The notes below the pieces were generated by a model. The model had not been told where the DNA came from. It did no database searches and was given only the letters and a program-made list of their open reading frames with translations. 64,000 nt of DNA from contig JANXUT010000075.1 in assembly GCA_025356075.1 (NCBI GenBank), positions 42,823 to 106,822 of the forward strand, read 5' to 3'. The stretch comes from Pseudomonadota bacterium. GTDB taxonomy: Bacteria; Pseudomonadota; Gammaproteobacteria; Steroidobacterales; Steroidobacteraceae. This document shows, one piece after another, positions 21,001-29,405 of this stretch. Position numbers and translations under genes: made by a program. Each line of letters starts with the position of its first letter. The stretch's first letter is position 1.

Positions 21001-21278
21001 AGGATCACGTCGGACTGCCCCGAGCGCGACACCGAGCGCACCTGGCGGACGTTCCTGATGATCCCGACGGCCTCCTCGACCGGGCGGGTAATCAGGTTCT
21101 CGACCTCAAGCGGGGCCGCGCCCGGCAGCTCGGTGCGGATCGTCAGCGTCGGGTAGGAGAGGTCGGGGAGGAGGTTCAGCTTCAGGCGCGACAGCGACAC
21201 GAAGCCGAACAAGAGCACGGCCACCGTGAACATCAGCACCGTCACCCGGCGCCGAACCGCGAAGTCGATCAGGCGCAT
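18054..21278 (-). CDS. RND efflux permease (first subunit)
   Basis: A 1074-residue RND permease, paralogous to the next gene. It begins MRLIDFAVRRRVTVLMF, has the TRPVEEAVG segment and the helix motif GMLVDNAVVVLESI, and ends with a short Pro/Ala-rich tail. An extra stretch in the middle (roughly residues 490-545) makes it longer than its partner. Two different RND subunits with one adaptor recall MdtABC, where the permeases form a heterotrimer; this is inference. It starts 20 bp after the adaptor gene. No outer-membrane channel gene is present in the window. Confidence 0.93.
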   Translation of the reverse strand: MRLIDFAVRRRVTVLMFTVAVLLFGFVSLSRLKLNLLPDLSYPTLTIRTELPGAAPLEVENLITRPVEEAVGIIRNVRQVRSVSRSGQSDVILEFAWGTSMDLTGIDVREKLDLLQLPLEAKRPLLLRFDPSSEPVMRLALLDTAGTTTSEERLKVLRRFGEDRLRPELESVEGAAAVKVSGGFEDEVEVRVDQQRLAQVGLGIDAVTRRLKQENVNLSGGRLEQGTQRFLVRTLNEFTSIEEMANAILAMRDGHPIYLRDVASVTHGHKDREAITRVDGRESIELGVYKEGDANTVRLAVALKSKVESLEPALPPGTKLKIVYDQSHFIAAAISEVKNAALIGGVLAILVLYCFLRDARMTLISGVAIPVSVVGTFMLMYWAGVTLNIMSLGGIALAVGMLVDNAVVVLESIVRRREHGASLADAAREGTGEVSMAVTAATLTSIAVFFPMVFITGVAGQLFRDQALTVTFSLALSLVVALTLVPMLAAGKPVVPSEAAALVPPGRLTRTLRAVLGALAWVGRLIARLCRTALSPLVRGTQAVYLAADRVYPPTVRWALAHRGRVLGAAGALFLGTLALVPLLGTELLPQMSQGEFNVDLRLAPGTPLEETDRAVRSASSGASALGNTALAYSVAGTGNRLDANPTDAGENTGRLSVTLAPGSKRADEEQAMLRLRSTLEALPGAQYQFSRPSLFTLATPLEVVVAGYDLGQMRTAADAIKKRMVGDPRFTDVRSTIEAGTPEIQIVFDQERVTQLGLTVRDVADRIVSSIRGDVATRWQWRDKKIDVRVRSVDTRSASIEEVRNLIINPGSADPVPLSAVATVTLAVGPAEIRRAAQERVAIISASLGSGDLGAATVALAEIVASSTLPAGLTARVSGQSEDMRDSFRSLQFVLLLAIFLVYLVMASQFESLLHPLVILFTIPLAVIGAIWALLITHTTLNAVAYIGLIMLAGIVVNQSIVLIDAVNQARARGLDKVSAIVEAGRARLRPILITKLTTILGLLPMALGLGEGAEVRAPMAITVIGGVLLTTFLTLLVIPVVYATLDRRERLPARAPLPQAADAAGGGLASEA

Positions 21279-21298
21279 GGCGGGTCCTTTGAGTCTTT

Positions 21299-22408
21299 TT
21301 AGCCGGCGCGGCCGGCGGTGCGCGGCGCCGGGCCCACGATGCGCACGTCGTTGCCGGACTTGAGCCCGTTCTGGCCGACCACGACCACCGGGTCCGACTC
21401 GCCGATGCCGGAGAGCACCTCGATCGAGCCGCCGTTGGCGAGTCCGGTCTGCACCGCGCGCGACTGGGCCTTGCCGCCGACGACGACGAACACGACCGGT
21501 CCCCCGTCCGCATCGACGAGCGCGGAGCGAGGGATCTGCAGCGCCATCGCGCGGCGCTCGTAGACGATGTTGACGCGCGCGAACATGCCGGCCCGCAGCT
21601 GCGCGGCCTTGGCGAACTCGAGCGTGACCTTGAACGTGCCGGTCGCCGGGTCGACCACCGGGCTGATGCGGCGGATGTGCGCCGGGTAGATGCCCCCGGC
21701 GGCATCGACCTGGACCTGGGCCTGCTGGCCGACGGCGAGTTTCACGAGCTCGCGCTCCGGCACGTGCACGTGGGCGACGAGCGGGTCGGGCTTCGAGATC
21801 ACGAACAGCGGATCGTTCGGCTGGAGCGTGTTACCCAGCTTGACCCGCCGCTCGGCGACGACGCCGTCGATGGGCGCGCGGATCTCGGTGTAGGAGAGCT
21901 GCAGCGCCGCGAGGTCGTGCGAGGCCCGCTCGGCATCGAGCTGGTACTTGAGCTCATCGAACGCGGCGCTGCCGATGAGCCCGCGCTTCTGCAGCTCGAG
22001 GTTCCGCGCGAAGTCGTGCTCGAGCTTGGCGAGCTTCGCCTTCGCCTCGGCGACCTCGAGCCGGAGCTTGTCGCCATCGAGTACGGCGAGCACCTGTCCT
22101 GAGCGCACCGTGTCGCCTTCCTCGACCAGCAGGCGCCTCACCTCGCCGCCGACCTTGGCGATGACCCGGGACTCCTGGTCGGCCTCGATGGGCGCCGTGC
22201 CCGAATAGACGGCCGCCATGTCGGCGCGGGCCGGTCGGATGGTCTCGACGGCGACCGCCGGGGTGGCGTCGGCCTTGGCCGGCGTGGCGGCCTTGGACCC
22301 GTCGCAGCCGCCGAGGGCGCCCGTGAGGAGGACCACGGCACTCAAGGCCGCGACAGGGGCCCCAGCGCGGCGGAGGAGGGTCGGAAGGGTAAGGCGGTGG
22401 CTGGGCAT
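21299..22408 (-). CDS. RND periplasmic adaptor lipoprotein (membrane fusion protein)
   Basis: The adaptor links the RND permease to an outer-membrane channel. The 369-residue protein has an N-terminal signal with lipobox ending L-G-G-C at Cys35, so it should be a lipoprotein anchored in the inner membrane. A split lipoyl/barrel-sandwich domain flanks a helical hairpin (AEAKAKLAKLEHDFARNLEL region), followed by beta-barrel and membrane-proximal domains. It is the first gene of a three-gene operon whose promoter carries a palindrome. The ribosome site AGGGGAG lies just before the ATG. Confidence 0.93.
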   Translation of the reverse strand: MPSHRLTLPTLLRRAGAPVAALSAVVLLTGALGGCDGSKAATPAKADATPAVAVETIRPARADMAAVYSGTAPIEADQESRVIAKVGGEVRRLLVEEGDTVRSGQVLAVLDGDKLRLEVAEAKAKLAKLEHDFARNLELQKRGLIGSAAFDELKYQLDAERASHDLAALQLSYTEIRAPIDGVVAERRVKLGNTLQPNDPLFVISKPDPLVAHVHVPERELVKLAVGQQAQVQVDAAGGIYPAHIRRISPVVDPATGTFKVTLEFAKAAQLRAGMFARVNIVYERRAMALQIPRSALVDADGGPVVFVVVGGKAQSRAVQTGLANGGSIEVLSGIGESDPVVVVGQNGLKSGNDVRIVGPAPRTAGRAG

Positions 22409-22435
22409 GGCGGGCTCCCCTGATCGGTAGAGCCC

Positions 22436-22474
22436 ATGTTATGCCTCAGCAGTGTTGTAGTCAACTACAACACT
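22436..22474 (-). promoter_or_regulatory. Promoter with overlapping palindromic operator of the RND operon
   Basis: On the minus strand, -35 TTGACT (22464-22459) and -10 TAACAT (22441-22436) are 17 bp apart, with a predicted start near 22429. A perfect palindrome spans 22451-22474: arms AGTGTTGTAGT and ACTACAACACT around a 2-nt centre. The -35 box lies in its centre, so a bound protein would block RNA polymerase. The half-sites with TGTAGT/ACTACA recall BlaI/MecI/CopY-type dyads, though MarR or TetR proteins could also fit; no regulator gene is adjacent. Confidence 0.75.
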
Positions 22475-22488
22475 AAACACTCACTAAG

Positions 22489-24663
22489 TCATTGAATCGC
22501 TGGCTTCGTGCCGCCATCGGCGCGCGACAGTCGGGCGAGTCCGGCGTGCGGCGTCGTGATGAGGTCGGCGACGATCTCGGCCGTCTCAGCGAGGTTGGCG
22601 TCGGGCTCGGAATCGGGTTTCAGGTCCTCGAGCGACTTCATCGCGGGCTCGCCATGGGCGCCGCGGCGCGTATTGATCCTCGCGAGGCGCTCGGCGTCGA
22701 GCCGCTCGCGCTCGGCCTTGCGGACGACGAGGTTGAGCGAGGTCGTCTTCTCGGCCCTCAGCTGTTCGATCGCCGCGGCATCGCCTGCGAGCGCCTTGAG
22801 GTCGGGGTCGTTCTTCATGCGCGCATCGTGCGTGCGACTGATCAGCGCGAGCTCGCCGTCGGGCGCGTGCGCGGGCTCGAATTCAACCGACCGGATCCGG
22901 TCCCAGGGGAGGGCGGAATCGCGCGTGCTCTCGCCGACCTCGGTGGTGCTGATGAGCGAGGGCAGCGTCACCTCGGGCAGCACGCCCCGGTTCTGCACGC
23001 TGTCGCCCGTCACGCGGTAGTACTTGCCGATCGTCACCGTCAGCTGCCCGAAGCCCGCGTTCGGCCCGAGCGCCCAGCGGTCGAGCGGGTAGAGGTTCTG
23101 GACGGTGCCCTTGCCGTAGGTCTGCTGGCCGATGATGAGGCCGCGGCCGTAGTCCTGGATCGCGGCGGCGAAGATCTCGGAGGCCGAGGCGCTGGCGCGA
23201 TCGACGAGCACCACGAGCGGCCCGTCCCATATCTCGCCGGGCTCGGGGTCATCGAGCACCTCGATGCGCCCGCCCGTCTCGCGCAGCTGCACCACCGGAC
23301 CCTTGCGGATGAACAGCCCGACCAGGCCGGTCGCCTCGGTCAGGTGGCCGCCGCCGTTGGCCCTGAGGTCCATGACGATGCCATCGACCTTTTCCTTCTT
23401 GAGCTCGCCGATGAGCCGCGCGACGTCGCGCGTCGTCGAGCGGTAGTCCTTGTCGCCGCTCACGCGCGCGTCGTAGTCCTGGTAGAAGCTCGGCACCTCG
23501 ATGACGCCGACCTTCAGCTCCTGCTCGCCGCGCTTGACGGTGCGGACCTTCTTCTGCGCGGCCTGCGCATCGAGCGTGACCTTGTTGCGCGTGAAGGCGA
23601 GGATGGTTTCTTTGGCGCCCGGCGTCGCGCCTGCCGCCAGTACCGACAGGCGCACCTGCGAGCCCGAGGGCCCGCGGATGAGCTGCACGACGTCATCGAG
23701 GCGCCAGCCGACGACATCGACGAGTTCGCCCGCCTTGCCCTGGCCGACCGCCGTGATCCTGTCGTTCGCCTTGATCTGGCCACTGACGGCGGCGGGGCCG
23801 CCCGCGATCACGTTCATGACGGTGACGTGGTCATCGATGAGCTGCAGCGACGCGCCGATGCCGACATACGACAGCTTCATCGCGATGTTGTATTCCTCGC
23901 TCGAGCGCGGCGAGAGGTAGTTCGAGTGCGGGTCGTAGACGTGCGCGTACGCGTTCATGAAGTTCTCGAACACGTCGTCCGAGCTCACCTGGTCGATGCG
24001 CTTCAGCACCCGCTCGTAGCGCTTCACGAGCACGTCCCGCGCCTCCGGCCACGTCTTGTTCGCGAGCAACAGCGACAGCGCATCGTTCTTGACGCGCTTC
24101 CTCCACAGGTCGTCCATCTCCGTCTGGCTCGCGAGCCACGGCGCCTTGCTGCGATCGAAGGCGAAGCTCTCATCGAGGGTGAAGTCGGGCTCGGCCTTGA
24201 GGTCATCGATGGCCGCGTGCACGGCGGCGCGGTTGCGTTCCTGGAAGCGCGCGAACATCACGAAGGCCGGTTCGACGTCGCCGGTGCGGATGACCTCGTC
24301 GAGCTTGAAGCGGTAGCGCTCGAACTCGGCCAGGTCGCTCGCGAGGAAGTAGCTGCGGTTGCCGTCGAGCGACTCGAGGTAGCGGTCGAAGACCTCGGAG
24401 GACATCTTCGAGTCGAGCACCGTCTGGCGGTAGTGCGACCTCTCGATGACCTCGCCCACGAGCCGGGCGATCTTGCGCTGGCGCTCGTTCGCCTGCAGGA
24501 CGCCGGTTGCGAGGTGGCTGTCGATCGTCGGCGCCGACTTGGTGGGCGCGGAACCGGTGAACAGCACGCCCACGGCGGCGAGGGCGGGCAGCATGATCGC
24601 GAGCCGGGCGCCGATGCTTCGGAGCGGCCGCGGGCGGAGCGGGGCTTTGGTGGAGGGGGGCAT
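22489..24663 (-). CDS. prc: Carboxy-terminal processing protease (Tsp)
   Basis: Prc is a periplasmic serine protease (family S41) that trims C-termini and degrades proteins such as ssrA-tagged exports and peptidoglycan hydrolases. The 724-residue protein has an N-terminal hydrophobic export or anchor segment (about 20-40), a helical N-terminal domain, a PDZ domain (around 245-330) and the catalytic core with Ser in DRASASASEIF and Lys in YGKGTVQNL. It ends in the charged DUF3340-like region. It is slightly longer than the ~680-residue E. coli protein. No partner lipoprotein NlpI-like gene is adjacent. Confidence 0.95.
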   Translation of the reverse strand: MPPSTKAPLRPRPLRSIGARLAIMLPALAAVGVLFTGSAPTKSAPTIDSHLATGVLQANERQRKIARLVGEVIERSHYRQTVLDSKMSSEVFDRYLESLDGNRSYFLASDLAEFERYRFKLDEVIRTGDVEPAFVMFARFQERNRAAVHAAIDDLKAEPDFTLDESFAFDRSKAPWLASQTEMDDLWRKRVKNDALSLLLANKTWPEARDVLVKRYERVLKRIDQVSSDDVFENFMNAYAHVYDPHSNYLSPRSSEEYNIAMKLSYVGIGASLQLIDDHVTVMNVIAGGPAAVSGQIKANDRITAVGQGKAGELVDVVGWRLDDVVQLIRGPSGSQVRLSVLAAGATPGAKETILAFTRNKVTLDAQAAQKKVRTVKRGEQELKVGVIEVPSFYQDYDARVSGDKDYRSTTRDVARLIGELKKEKVDGIVMDLRANGGGHLTEATGLVGLFIRKGPVVQLRETGGRIEVLDDPEPGEIWDGPLVVLVDRASASASEIFAAAIQDYGRGLIIGQQTYGKGTVQNLYPLDRWALGPNAGFGQLTVTIGKYYRVTGDSVQNRGVLPEVTLPSLISTTEVGESTRDSALPWDRIRSVEFEPAHAPDGELALISRTHDARMKNDPDLKALAGDAAAIEQLRAEKTTSLNLVVRKAERERLDAERLARINTRRGAHGEPAMKSLEDLKPDSEPDANLAETAEIVADLITTPHAGLARLSRADGGTKPAIQ

Positions 24664-24792
24664 GGAGCAGTTAGACTAGCGGCCGGCGAACCGGTTCCGA
24701 CGCGGCGTGCGTCGCGTTTCCGTAGGTTGTCATGCGATCAGCCTAGTGACAGGGTGGGCCGGGATCAAGTAGGCCGGTTACCCGGGGGTGCG

Positions 24793-25080
24793 ATGTCGCC
24801 ATTGGCGGTTCTGACCGGGATCATCATGGGGTCGGCGGTGACAATAACCATTGGCCTGGCGATGGTCATCGTCGTATTCCTGTCGCTGTCCGGCGACCAG
24901 CCGGGCCTGGCCCGCGAATACGGCCACCTGCTGGCGAGTTTTGGGCTCTTTCTCGGCCTCGCGCTCGTCTCCGGCTACGCCTTCGTCGGCGCGCTCAAGC
25001 GGCCGCGCTGGCTCTGGCCCGCGCAGGGCGCGACCTGGGCCGCCATCGCCGCGATCGCCTGGTACTACTGGCCGCGCTAG
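24793..25080 (+). CDS. Small integral membrane protein
   Basis: A 95-residue protein with three predicted transmembrane helices: about residues 4-30, 46-64 and 74-92. Short basic or polar loops separate them, including KRPRW before the third helix. Ribosome binding may use the GGGGGTG stretch just upstream of the ATG at 24793. I do not recognise the family. It lies 11 bp before an M28 peptidase gene on the same strand, so the two may be co-transcribed. The intergenic region to prc (24664-24792) shows no clear promoter. Confidence 0.75.
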   Translation: MSPLAVLTGIIMGSAVTITIGLAMVIVVFLSLSGDQPGLAREYGHLLASFGLFLGLALVSGYAFVGALKRPRWLWPAQGATWAAIAAIAWYYWPR

Positions 25081-25091
25081 CTCGGAGGCCC

Positions 25092-26786
25092 ATGATGCCG
25101 AGTCCATTCGACAGGCGGATACCCCTGGTCGCGGCCGGGCTTCTGCTCGCCGCAACCGTGGCCCTGGCGGGGGAGGCGGGCCGCACCGCCGCGACGATCC
25201 CGCCGGCGGCGAGGGCGATCACGGCGGCCGGCTACCGCGCCGCCGTCGCCACCCTCGCCTCGGACGAGTTCCTGGGTCGCAAGCCCGGGCAGGCGGGCGA
25301 GCAGAAGACGCTCGAGTACCTCGAGTCCGAGTTCCGGGCGATAGGCCTGCAGCCCGGCACCGCACACGGCTACCGCCAGGAGGTGCCGCTGGTCGAGATC
25401 ACGGCGGCGCCGAGCGCGCGCCTCGCGGTCAGTGCACCGGGCGGCAAGGCCGAGTTCGCCTTCGCCGACGACATGGTCGTGTGGACGAAGCGCGTGGTCG
25501 CCGAATCGCACGTGACGGCGAGCCCCCTCGTCTTCGTCGGCTACGGCATCGTCGCACCGGAGTTCGGCTGGAACGACTACGCCGGCATCGACATGCACGG
25601 CAAGACCGCGCTCATCCTCGTCAATGACCCCGGCTTCGCCACCAAGGACCCGAAGGTGTTCCGCGGCGGGACGATGACCTACTACGGCCGCTGGACGTAC
25701 AAGTACGAGGAAGCGATGCGCCAGGGCGCCGCCGCGGCGCTCATCGTCCACCAGACGCTGCCGGCCGCCTACGGCTGGGATGTCGTGCGGAACAGCAATT
25801 CAGGCCCGCACCTCGACCCCGAGACCGCCGATGGCAACGCCAAGCGCGTCGCGATCGAGGGCTGGATCACGCTCGAGACGACGAAGAAGATCTTCACGCT
25901 CGCCGGCCAGGACTTCCTGCGCCTCGAGGCCGAGGCGGCGCGGCCGGGCTTTCATGCCGTCCCGCTCGGCGCAACCGCGAGCGTCGGCGTCGAGAACCAG
26001 ATCCGCCACGCGCGCTCCGCCAACGTCGTCGGCTACCTGCAAGGCGCGCGGCGACCGAAGGAATACGTGCTCTACATGGCGCATTGGGACCACTTCGGCG
26101 CGGCGCCGCCCGGCACGCCGGGCGATCGGATCTTCAACGGCGCCGTCGACAATGCGACCGGCGTCGCCGGGATCCTCGAGATCGCCAAGGCCTTCGCGCA
26201 CGCCAGGCACCGTCCCGACCGCTCGGTCGTGTTCCTCGCGGTGACCGCCGAGGAGGCGGGCCTCTTGGGCTCCGCCTACTACGGCGCGAATCCCGTCTTT
26301 CCGCTCGCCGCGACCGCGGCCGCGTTCAACATCGATGCGCTCGCGCCGGTTGGGCGCACCCGCGACGTCGAGGTCGTGGGCTTTGGCGCCTCCGACCTCG
26401 AGGACGACCTGAAGGCGTACGCCGAGGCGCAGGGGCGTGTGCTCAAGCCCGACAGCCAGCCCGAGAAAGGGCACTTCTTCCGCTCCGATCACTTCATGCT
26501 CGCCAAGTACGGGGTGCCGGCGCTCTACATCAAGAGCGGCAGCGATTCGCGCGAGCACCCGGCGGGATGGATCGAGGCGTGGGAGGCCGACTACCTCGAG
26601 AACCGGTACCACAAGCCGGCCGACGAATACCGGCCCGACTGGAACGTCACGGGCAACCTCGAGGACTTGCGGCTCCTCTACGCGGTCGGCAACCACATCG
26701 CCAACGTGGCTCGGTGGCCCGCGTGGTATCCGACCAGTGAATTCCGCGCGATCCGCGAACGGAGCCGCGCGCCCGCCTCACAGTGA
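25092..26786 (+). CDS. Exported M28 family zinc peptidase
   Basis: A 564-residue aminopeptidase-like protein with a Sec signal peptide (hydrophobic LVAAGLLLAATVALA, likely cleaved near residue 27). A PA-type insert around residues 130-280 precedes the zinc core. The ligands expected for M28 are seen in order: His in HWDHFG, bridging Asp in VDNATGVAG, the catalytic Glu pair in TAEEAGLLG, Asp in FNIDALAP, and His in SDHFMLAKYG. It probably trims peptides or releases amino acids in the periplasm or medium. A GGAGG site precedes the ATG at 25092; a second ATG follows directly. The end overlaps a convergent gene by 9 bp. Confidence 0.92.
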   Translation: MMPSPFDRRIPLVAAGLLLAATVALAGEAGRTAATIPPAARAITAAGYRAAVATLASDEFLGRKPGQAGEQKTLEYLESEFRAIGLQPGTAHGYRQEVPLVEITAAPSARLAVSAPGGKAEFAFADDMVVWTKRVVAESHVTASPLVFVGYGIVAPEFGWNDYAGIDMHGKTALILVNDPGFATKDPKVFRGGTMTYYGRWTYKYEEAMRQGAAAALIVHQTLPAAYGWDVVRNSNSGPHLDPETADGNAKRVAIEGWITLETTKKIFTLAGQDFLRLEAEAARPGFHAVPLGATASVGVENQIRHARSANVVGYLQGARRPKEYVLYMAHWDHFGAAPPGTPGDRIFNGAVDNATGVAGILEIAKAFAHARHRPDRSVVFLAVTAEEAGLLGSAYYGANPVFPLAATAAAFNIDALAPVGRTRDVEVVGFGASDLEDDLKAYAEAQGRVLKPDSQPEKGHFFRSDHFMLAKYGVPALYIKSGSDSREHPAGWIEAWEADYLENRYHKPADEYRPDWNVTGNLEDLRLLYAVGNHIANVARWPAWYPTSEFRAIRERSRAPASQ

Positions 26787-27305
26787 GGCGAGCGGCACCG
26801 CCCGCAGCGGCGGGAGCTCCATCGGCATGCGCCGCATCCGCATCGGCGGCAGGTCATTGGGATCTTGCTGCTGGATGTGCAGTCCGGCGTGGCCCGCGTG
26901 GTCGATGCCCAAGAACACCGTCACGCGCGAGCTGTCCCAGAGCCTGAGGATCCGCAGCCGCGACAGCGCGCGCAAGCGGGCGCCGAATTCGAAGGAGTCG
27001 ACGAACCGGGCGGTCCAGGCGCGACGTTGCACCGGTGGCTCGAGGAAGCGCGCGGGCGGCGGCGGCAGCGGCCGCACCGCCTCGGCGATGATCGCGGTGC
27101 TCGCATTGAAGGGATCGCGGTCGACGGCGAGCTGAACGGGATCGGCGCTCTCGACATCCTCGCGCGTGCAGTTGCCGATGGGCCCGCGCGGATCGGCAAG
27201 CGCGGCCCCGGTGCTGAGCGCCAGCAGCATCGTCAGGCCCGCGAGGCGCCAGCGGCGATTCGGTGATCCGGTCAATGCACGGCTCCATGCGCCAACGAGG
27301 CGCAC
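26778..27305 (-). CDS. Hypothetical exported protein
   Basis: A 175-residue open frame with a likely signal peptide: basic start, then LAGLTMLLALSTGAALA, with cleavage expected near residue 37. The mature part has one Cys (GNCTRED) and a proline-rich centre (PLPPPP), followed by a region with FLGIDHAGHAGLHI and a Met/Pro-rich C-terminus. I recognise no family. It overlaps the M28 gene end by 9 bp in convergent orientation. The signal peptide and the tidy fit between neighbours favour a real gene, but other frames are also open here. Confidence 0.5.
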   Translation of the reverse strand: MRLVGAWSRALTGSPNRRWRLAGLTMLLALSTGAALADPRGPIGNCTREDVESADPVQLAVDRDPFNASTAIIAEAVRPLPPPPARFLEPPVQRRAWTARFVDSFEFGARLRALSRLRILRLWDSSRVTVFLGIDHAGHAGLHIQQQDPNDLPPMRMRRMPMELPPLRAVPLASL

Positions 27306-27417
27306 GACGACAGTGCGGGGAGGACATTCTATAAACCGTGCGCGTGCGCACAGGGCAGCGCACGCCGCCCGTTATGTCGAGCGCCGAAGCGCTTGCTGTC
27401 GCCCCTTGCCGACTACA

Positions 27418-28938
27418 TCACAGGAACTGGACCACCGGCGCGCGTTCGCCGGCCTCGTAGCGGACGGTGCGGTTGCGGCCCTGCAGCTTGGCCGTGTACA
27501 GGGCCTGGTCGGCCGCCTTGATCAGCGCCTCGACGCTCGGGAACCGCTGGCCACCGCCGTGCGTCGCGTAGCCGATCGAGACGGTCACCGAGACCGGGTG
27601 CGGTCCGATCTCGTGGCGCGTGCTCTGGAACGCCGTCACGATGCGCTCGCACACCGAGCGCGCGATGTCACGGTCGGTCGCGGGGAAGACCAGCACGAAT
27701 TCCTCGCCACCGTAGCGGGCGACCACGTCGACGCGCCGCACGTTGGTCTTCAGGATTGCGGCGGTCGCCTTCAGCACCTTGTCGCCGGCCTGGTGGCCGA
27801 AGTTGTCGTTGACCTTCTTGAACCCGTCGAGATCGCAGAAGGCGATCGACAGCGGCCAGTCGTTGCGGGTCGCCTGCTCGAATTCCTGCCGCAGGTACTG
27901 CTCGAGGTAGGTGCGGTTGTAGACCCCCGTGAGCGGATCGCGGCGCGATTCCTCCTCGAGCTCGCGCGTGCGCTCGGAGAGCGAGTCGGCGCTGTCGCGG
28001 ATCTGGCCGATCTCGTGCATCGCGTGCAGGTTCCTGATCATCAGCACTTCCCGCGCCTGGTCGACGATCGACTCAGGGTCGCCGAGGAGGTCGGTCTCGT
28101 AGATCGCCTCGGTCTCGGGCACGAGCGAACTCACGCGCTGGATGATGAGCCCGAATTCCTCCTTGTCGAGGCCGAACACCCGCTCGACCTGCTGGGCGGT
28201 CTCCTGGAACGGCCGCTTGTCGGCCGGCAGCAGGAAGATGTCGACGATCGCGCCCGACAGCGTCACGCAGCGGTTGAAGCCGTCGGCGGGGTCGAGCACG
28301 CGGCGGTTGTCGAGCTTGTGCGAGCCGCCGATCGCGGTCGAGAGCCGGTCGGGGAGGTTCCACTGCTTCATGAGCCAGACGCCGACGTCCGCGTGGTCAA
28401 CGCCAATGCGCTTCCTTTCGTGCGCGGCGAGTTCGCGGTGGGTCTTCTGCAGTTCGCCGGTGTCGCGGTAGAGGTCCGGCATCGCCTTGTCGAGCGCGAG
28501 CATGCCGATGTCCTGCAGGAGCCCGGCGAGGAAGAGCTCCTCGAGGAGCGTCTGGCCGGTCGCCTCGCCGAGGCAGCGCGCGGCCGAAGCGCCGAGGAGC
28601 GCACGGCGCCAGTAGAGCGGATGGTTGACGCCGTTGGGCTTGCCACCGCGGAGTGATTTGACGAGCGAGAAGCTGAGCGCGAGCGTCAGCGTCGCATTGA
28701 GACCCAGCACGATCAGCGACTGGCGCAGGTTCTCGCTGCGGCGGCGCTGGGCGTAGAGCGGGGAGTTCGCGATCCGGAGGACCTTGGAGGCCAGTGCCGG
28801 GTCCATGCCGATCGCCTTCGCGACCTTGCCCATCTCGATGTTGGGATCCTGAGCGAGTTCGATGATGTGGGACGCGACGCCGGGTGGCGAAGGGAAATTC
28901 ACCAGGGATCGCAACTGGGCGTCGAGTTCCGGCGTCAT
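27418..28938 (-). CDS. HDOD-GGDEF protein (diguanylate cyclase)
   Basis: A 506-residue cytoplasmic signalling protein. Residues ~1-275 form an HDOD domain (PSPPGVASHIIELAQDP, IGMDPALASKVLRIANSPLY), a domain without known catalysis that often mediates regulation. A short helical linker (ERTRELEEESRRDPLTGVYN) leads into a GGDEF domain at ~335-500. The active site reads RYGGEEF, an accepted variant, so cyclic-di-GMP synthesis is likely; the RxxD inhibitory site (RRVD) stands 5 residues before it, so product feedback is expected. No receptor domain is present. Two small hairpins lie in the 5' region at 28971-29017. Confidence 0.93.
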   Translation of the reverse strand: MTPELDAQLRSLVNFPSPPGVASHIIELAQDPNIEMGKVAKAIGMDPALASKVLRIANSPLYAQRRRSENLRQSLIVLGLNATLTLALSFSLVKSLRGGKPNGVNHPLYWRRALLGASAARCLGEATGQTLLEELFLAGLLQDIGMLALDKAMPDLYRDTGELQKTHRELAAHERKRIGVDHADVGVWLMKQWNLPDRLSTAIGGSHKLDNRRVLDPADGFNRCVTLSGAIVDIFLLPADKRPFQETAQQVERVFGLDKEEFGLIIQRVSSLVPETEAIYETDLLGDPESIVDQAREVLMIRNLHAMHEIGQIRDSADSLSERTRELEEESRRDPLTGVYNRTYLEQYLRQEFEQATRNDWPLSIAFCDLDGFKKVNDNFGHQAGDKVLKATAAILKTNVRRVDVVARYGGEEFVLVFPATDRDIARSVCERIVTAFQSTRHEIGPHPVSVTVSIGYATHGGGQRFPSVEALIKAADQALYTAKLQGRNRTVRYEAGERAPVVQFL

Positions 28939-28970
28939 GCCGCGGCTCCGTCGGACGGATTGAACTTAAC

Positions 28971-28992
28971 GCCGACGCTAGAGCGCGTCGGC
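28971..28992. repeat. Hairpin upstream of the HDOD-GGDEF gene
   Basis: GCCGACGC (28971-28978) and GCGTCGGC (28985-28992) form an 8-bp stem with loop TAGAGC. A smaller AGGAC/GTCCT hairpin follows at 28995-29011. They could end the upstream membrane-protein transcript or shape the leader of the HDOD-GGDEF mRNA. No T-run follows. Confidence 0.45.
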
Positions 28993-29038
28993 TCAGGACT
29001 CTTAGCGTCCTCGAGCCACGAATCTTTAGGGGGAAGCC

Positions 29039-29374
29039 CTAGTTTTGCGCTTTGGCGGCCCGGGTCCGGTAGCGAAAGGGCCGGGTCAGCAGGCGGACGG
29101 CCTGGAAGAGCGCGTAGGGCCCGAGCATCAGCGCGATCGCGGCGGGGGTCAGCCGGATGAAATCGCCATAGAGCTTGCCGAGGAACCGCAGGAGCCCACC
29201 CTCGTACGGCCCGAGCGTGAGGGCCCCGGCAAAATAGACGGCGAAGGGCAGGAGCACGATGCCGATCCCGGCGGCGATGCCGAAATAGACGAGCTCGCGC
29301 CGCACGGCCCGCCGGCGCGGGTCCGCGTCGTCCTCGTCGGGGTCGGTCAGGGTTGGGGGCGGGGAGGTGGGCAT
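29039..29374 (-). CDS. Small membrane protein with two TM segments
   Basis: A 111-residue protein with an acidic, proline-rich N-terminus (residues 1-18), a basic stretch RRRAVRREL, a first membrane helix about 29-50 and a second around 75-95 (LTPAAIALMLGPYALFQAVRLL). The C-terminus is basic. I do not recognise the family. It lies upstream of the HDOD-GGDEF gene on the same strand, about 100 bp away, and is divergent from the Gfo/Idh dehydrogenase gene. Confidence 0.65.
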   Translation of the reverse strand: MPTSPPPTLTDPDEDDADPRRRAVRRELVYFGIAAGIGIVLLPFAVYFAGALTLGPYEGGLLRFLGKLYGDFIRLTPAAIALMLGPYALFQAVRLLTRPFRYRTRAAKAQN

Positions 29375-29405
29375 CGCGCTCCGCGGGCGGCTGGACGGGC
29401 CTGCC

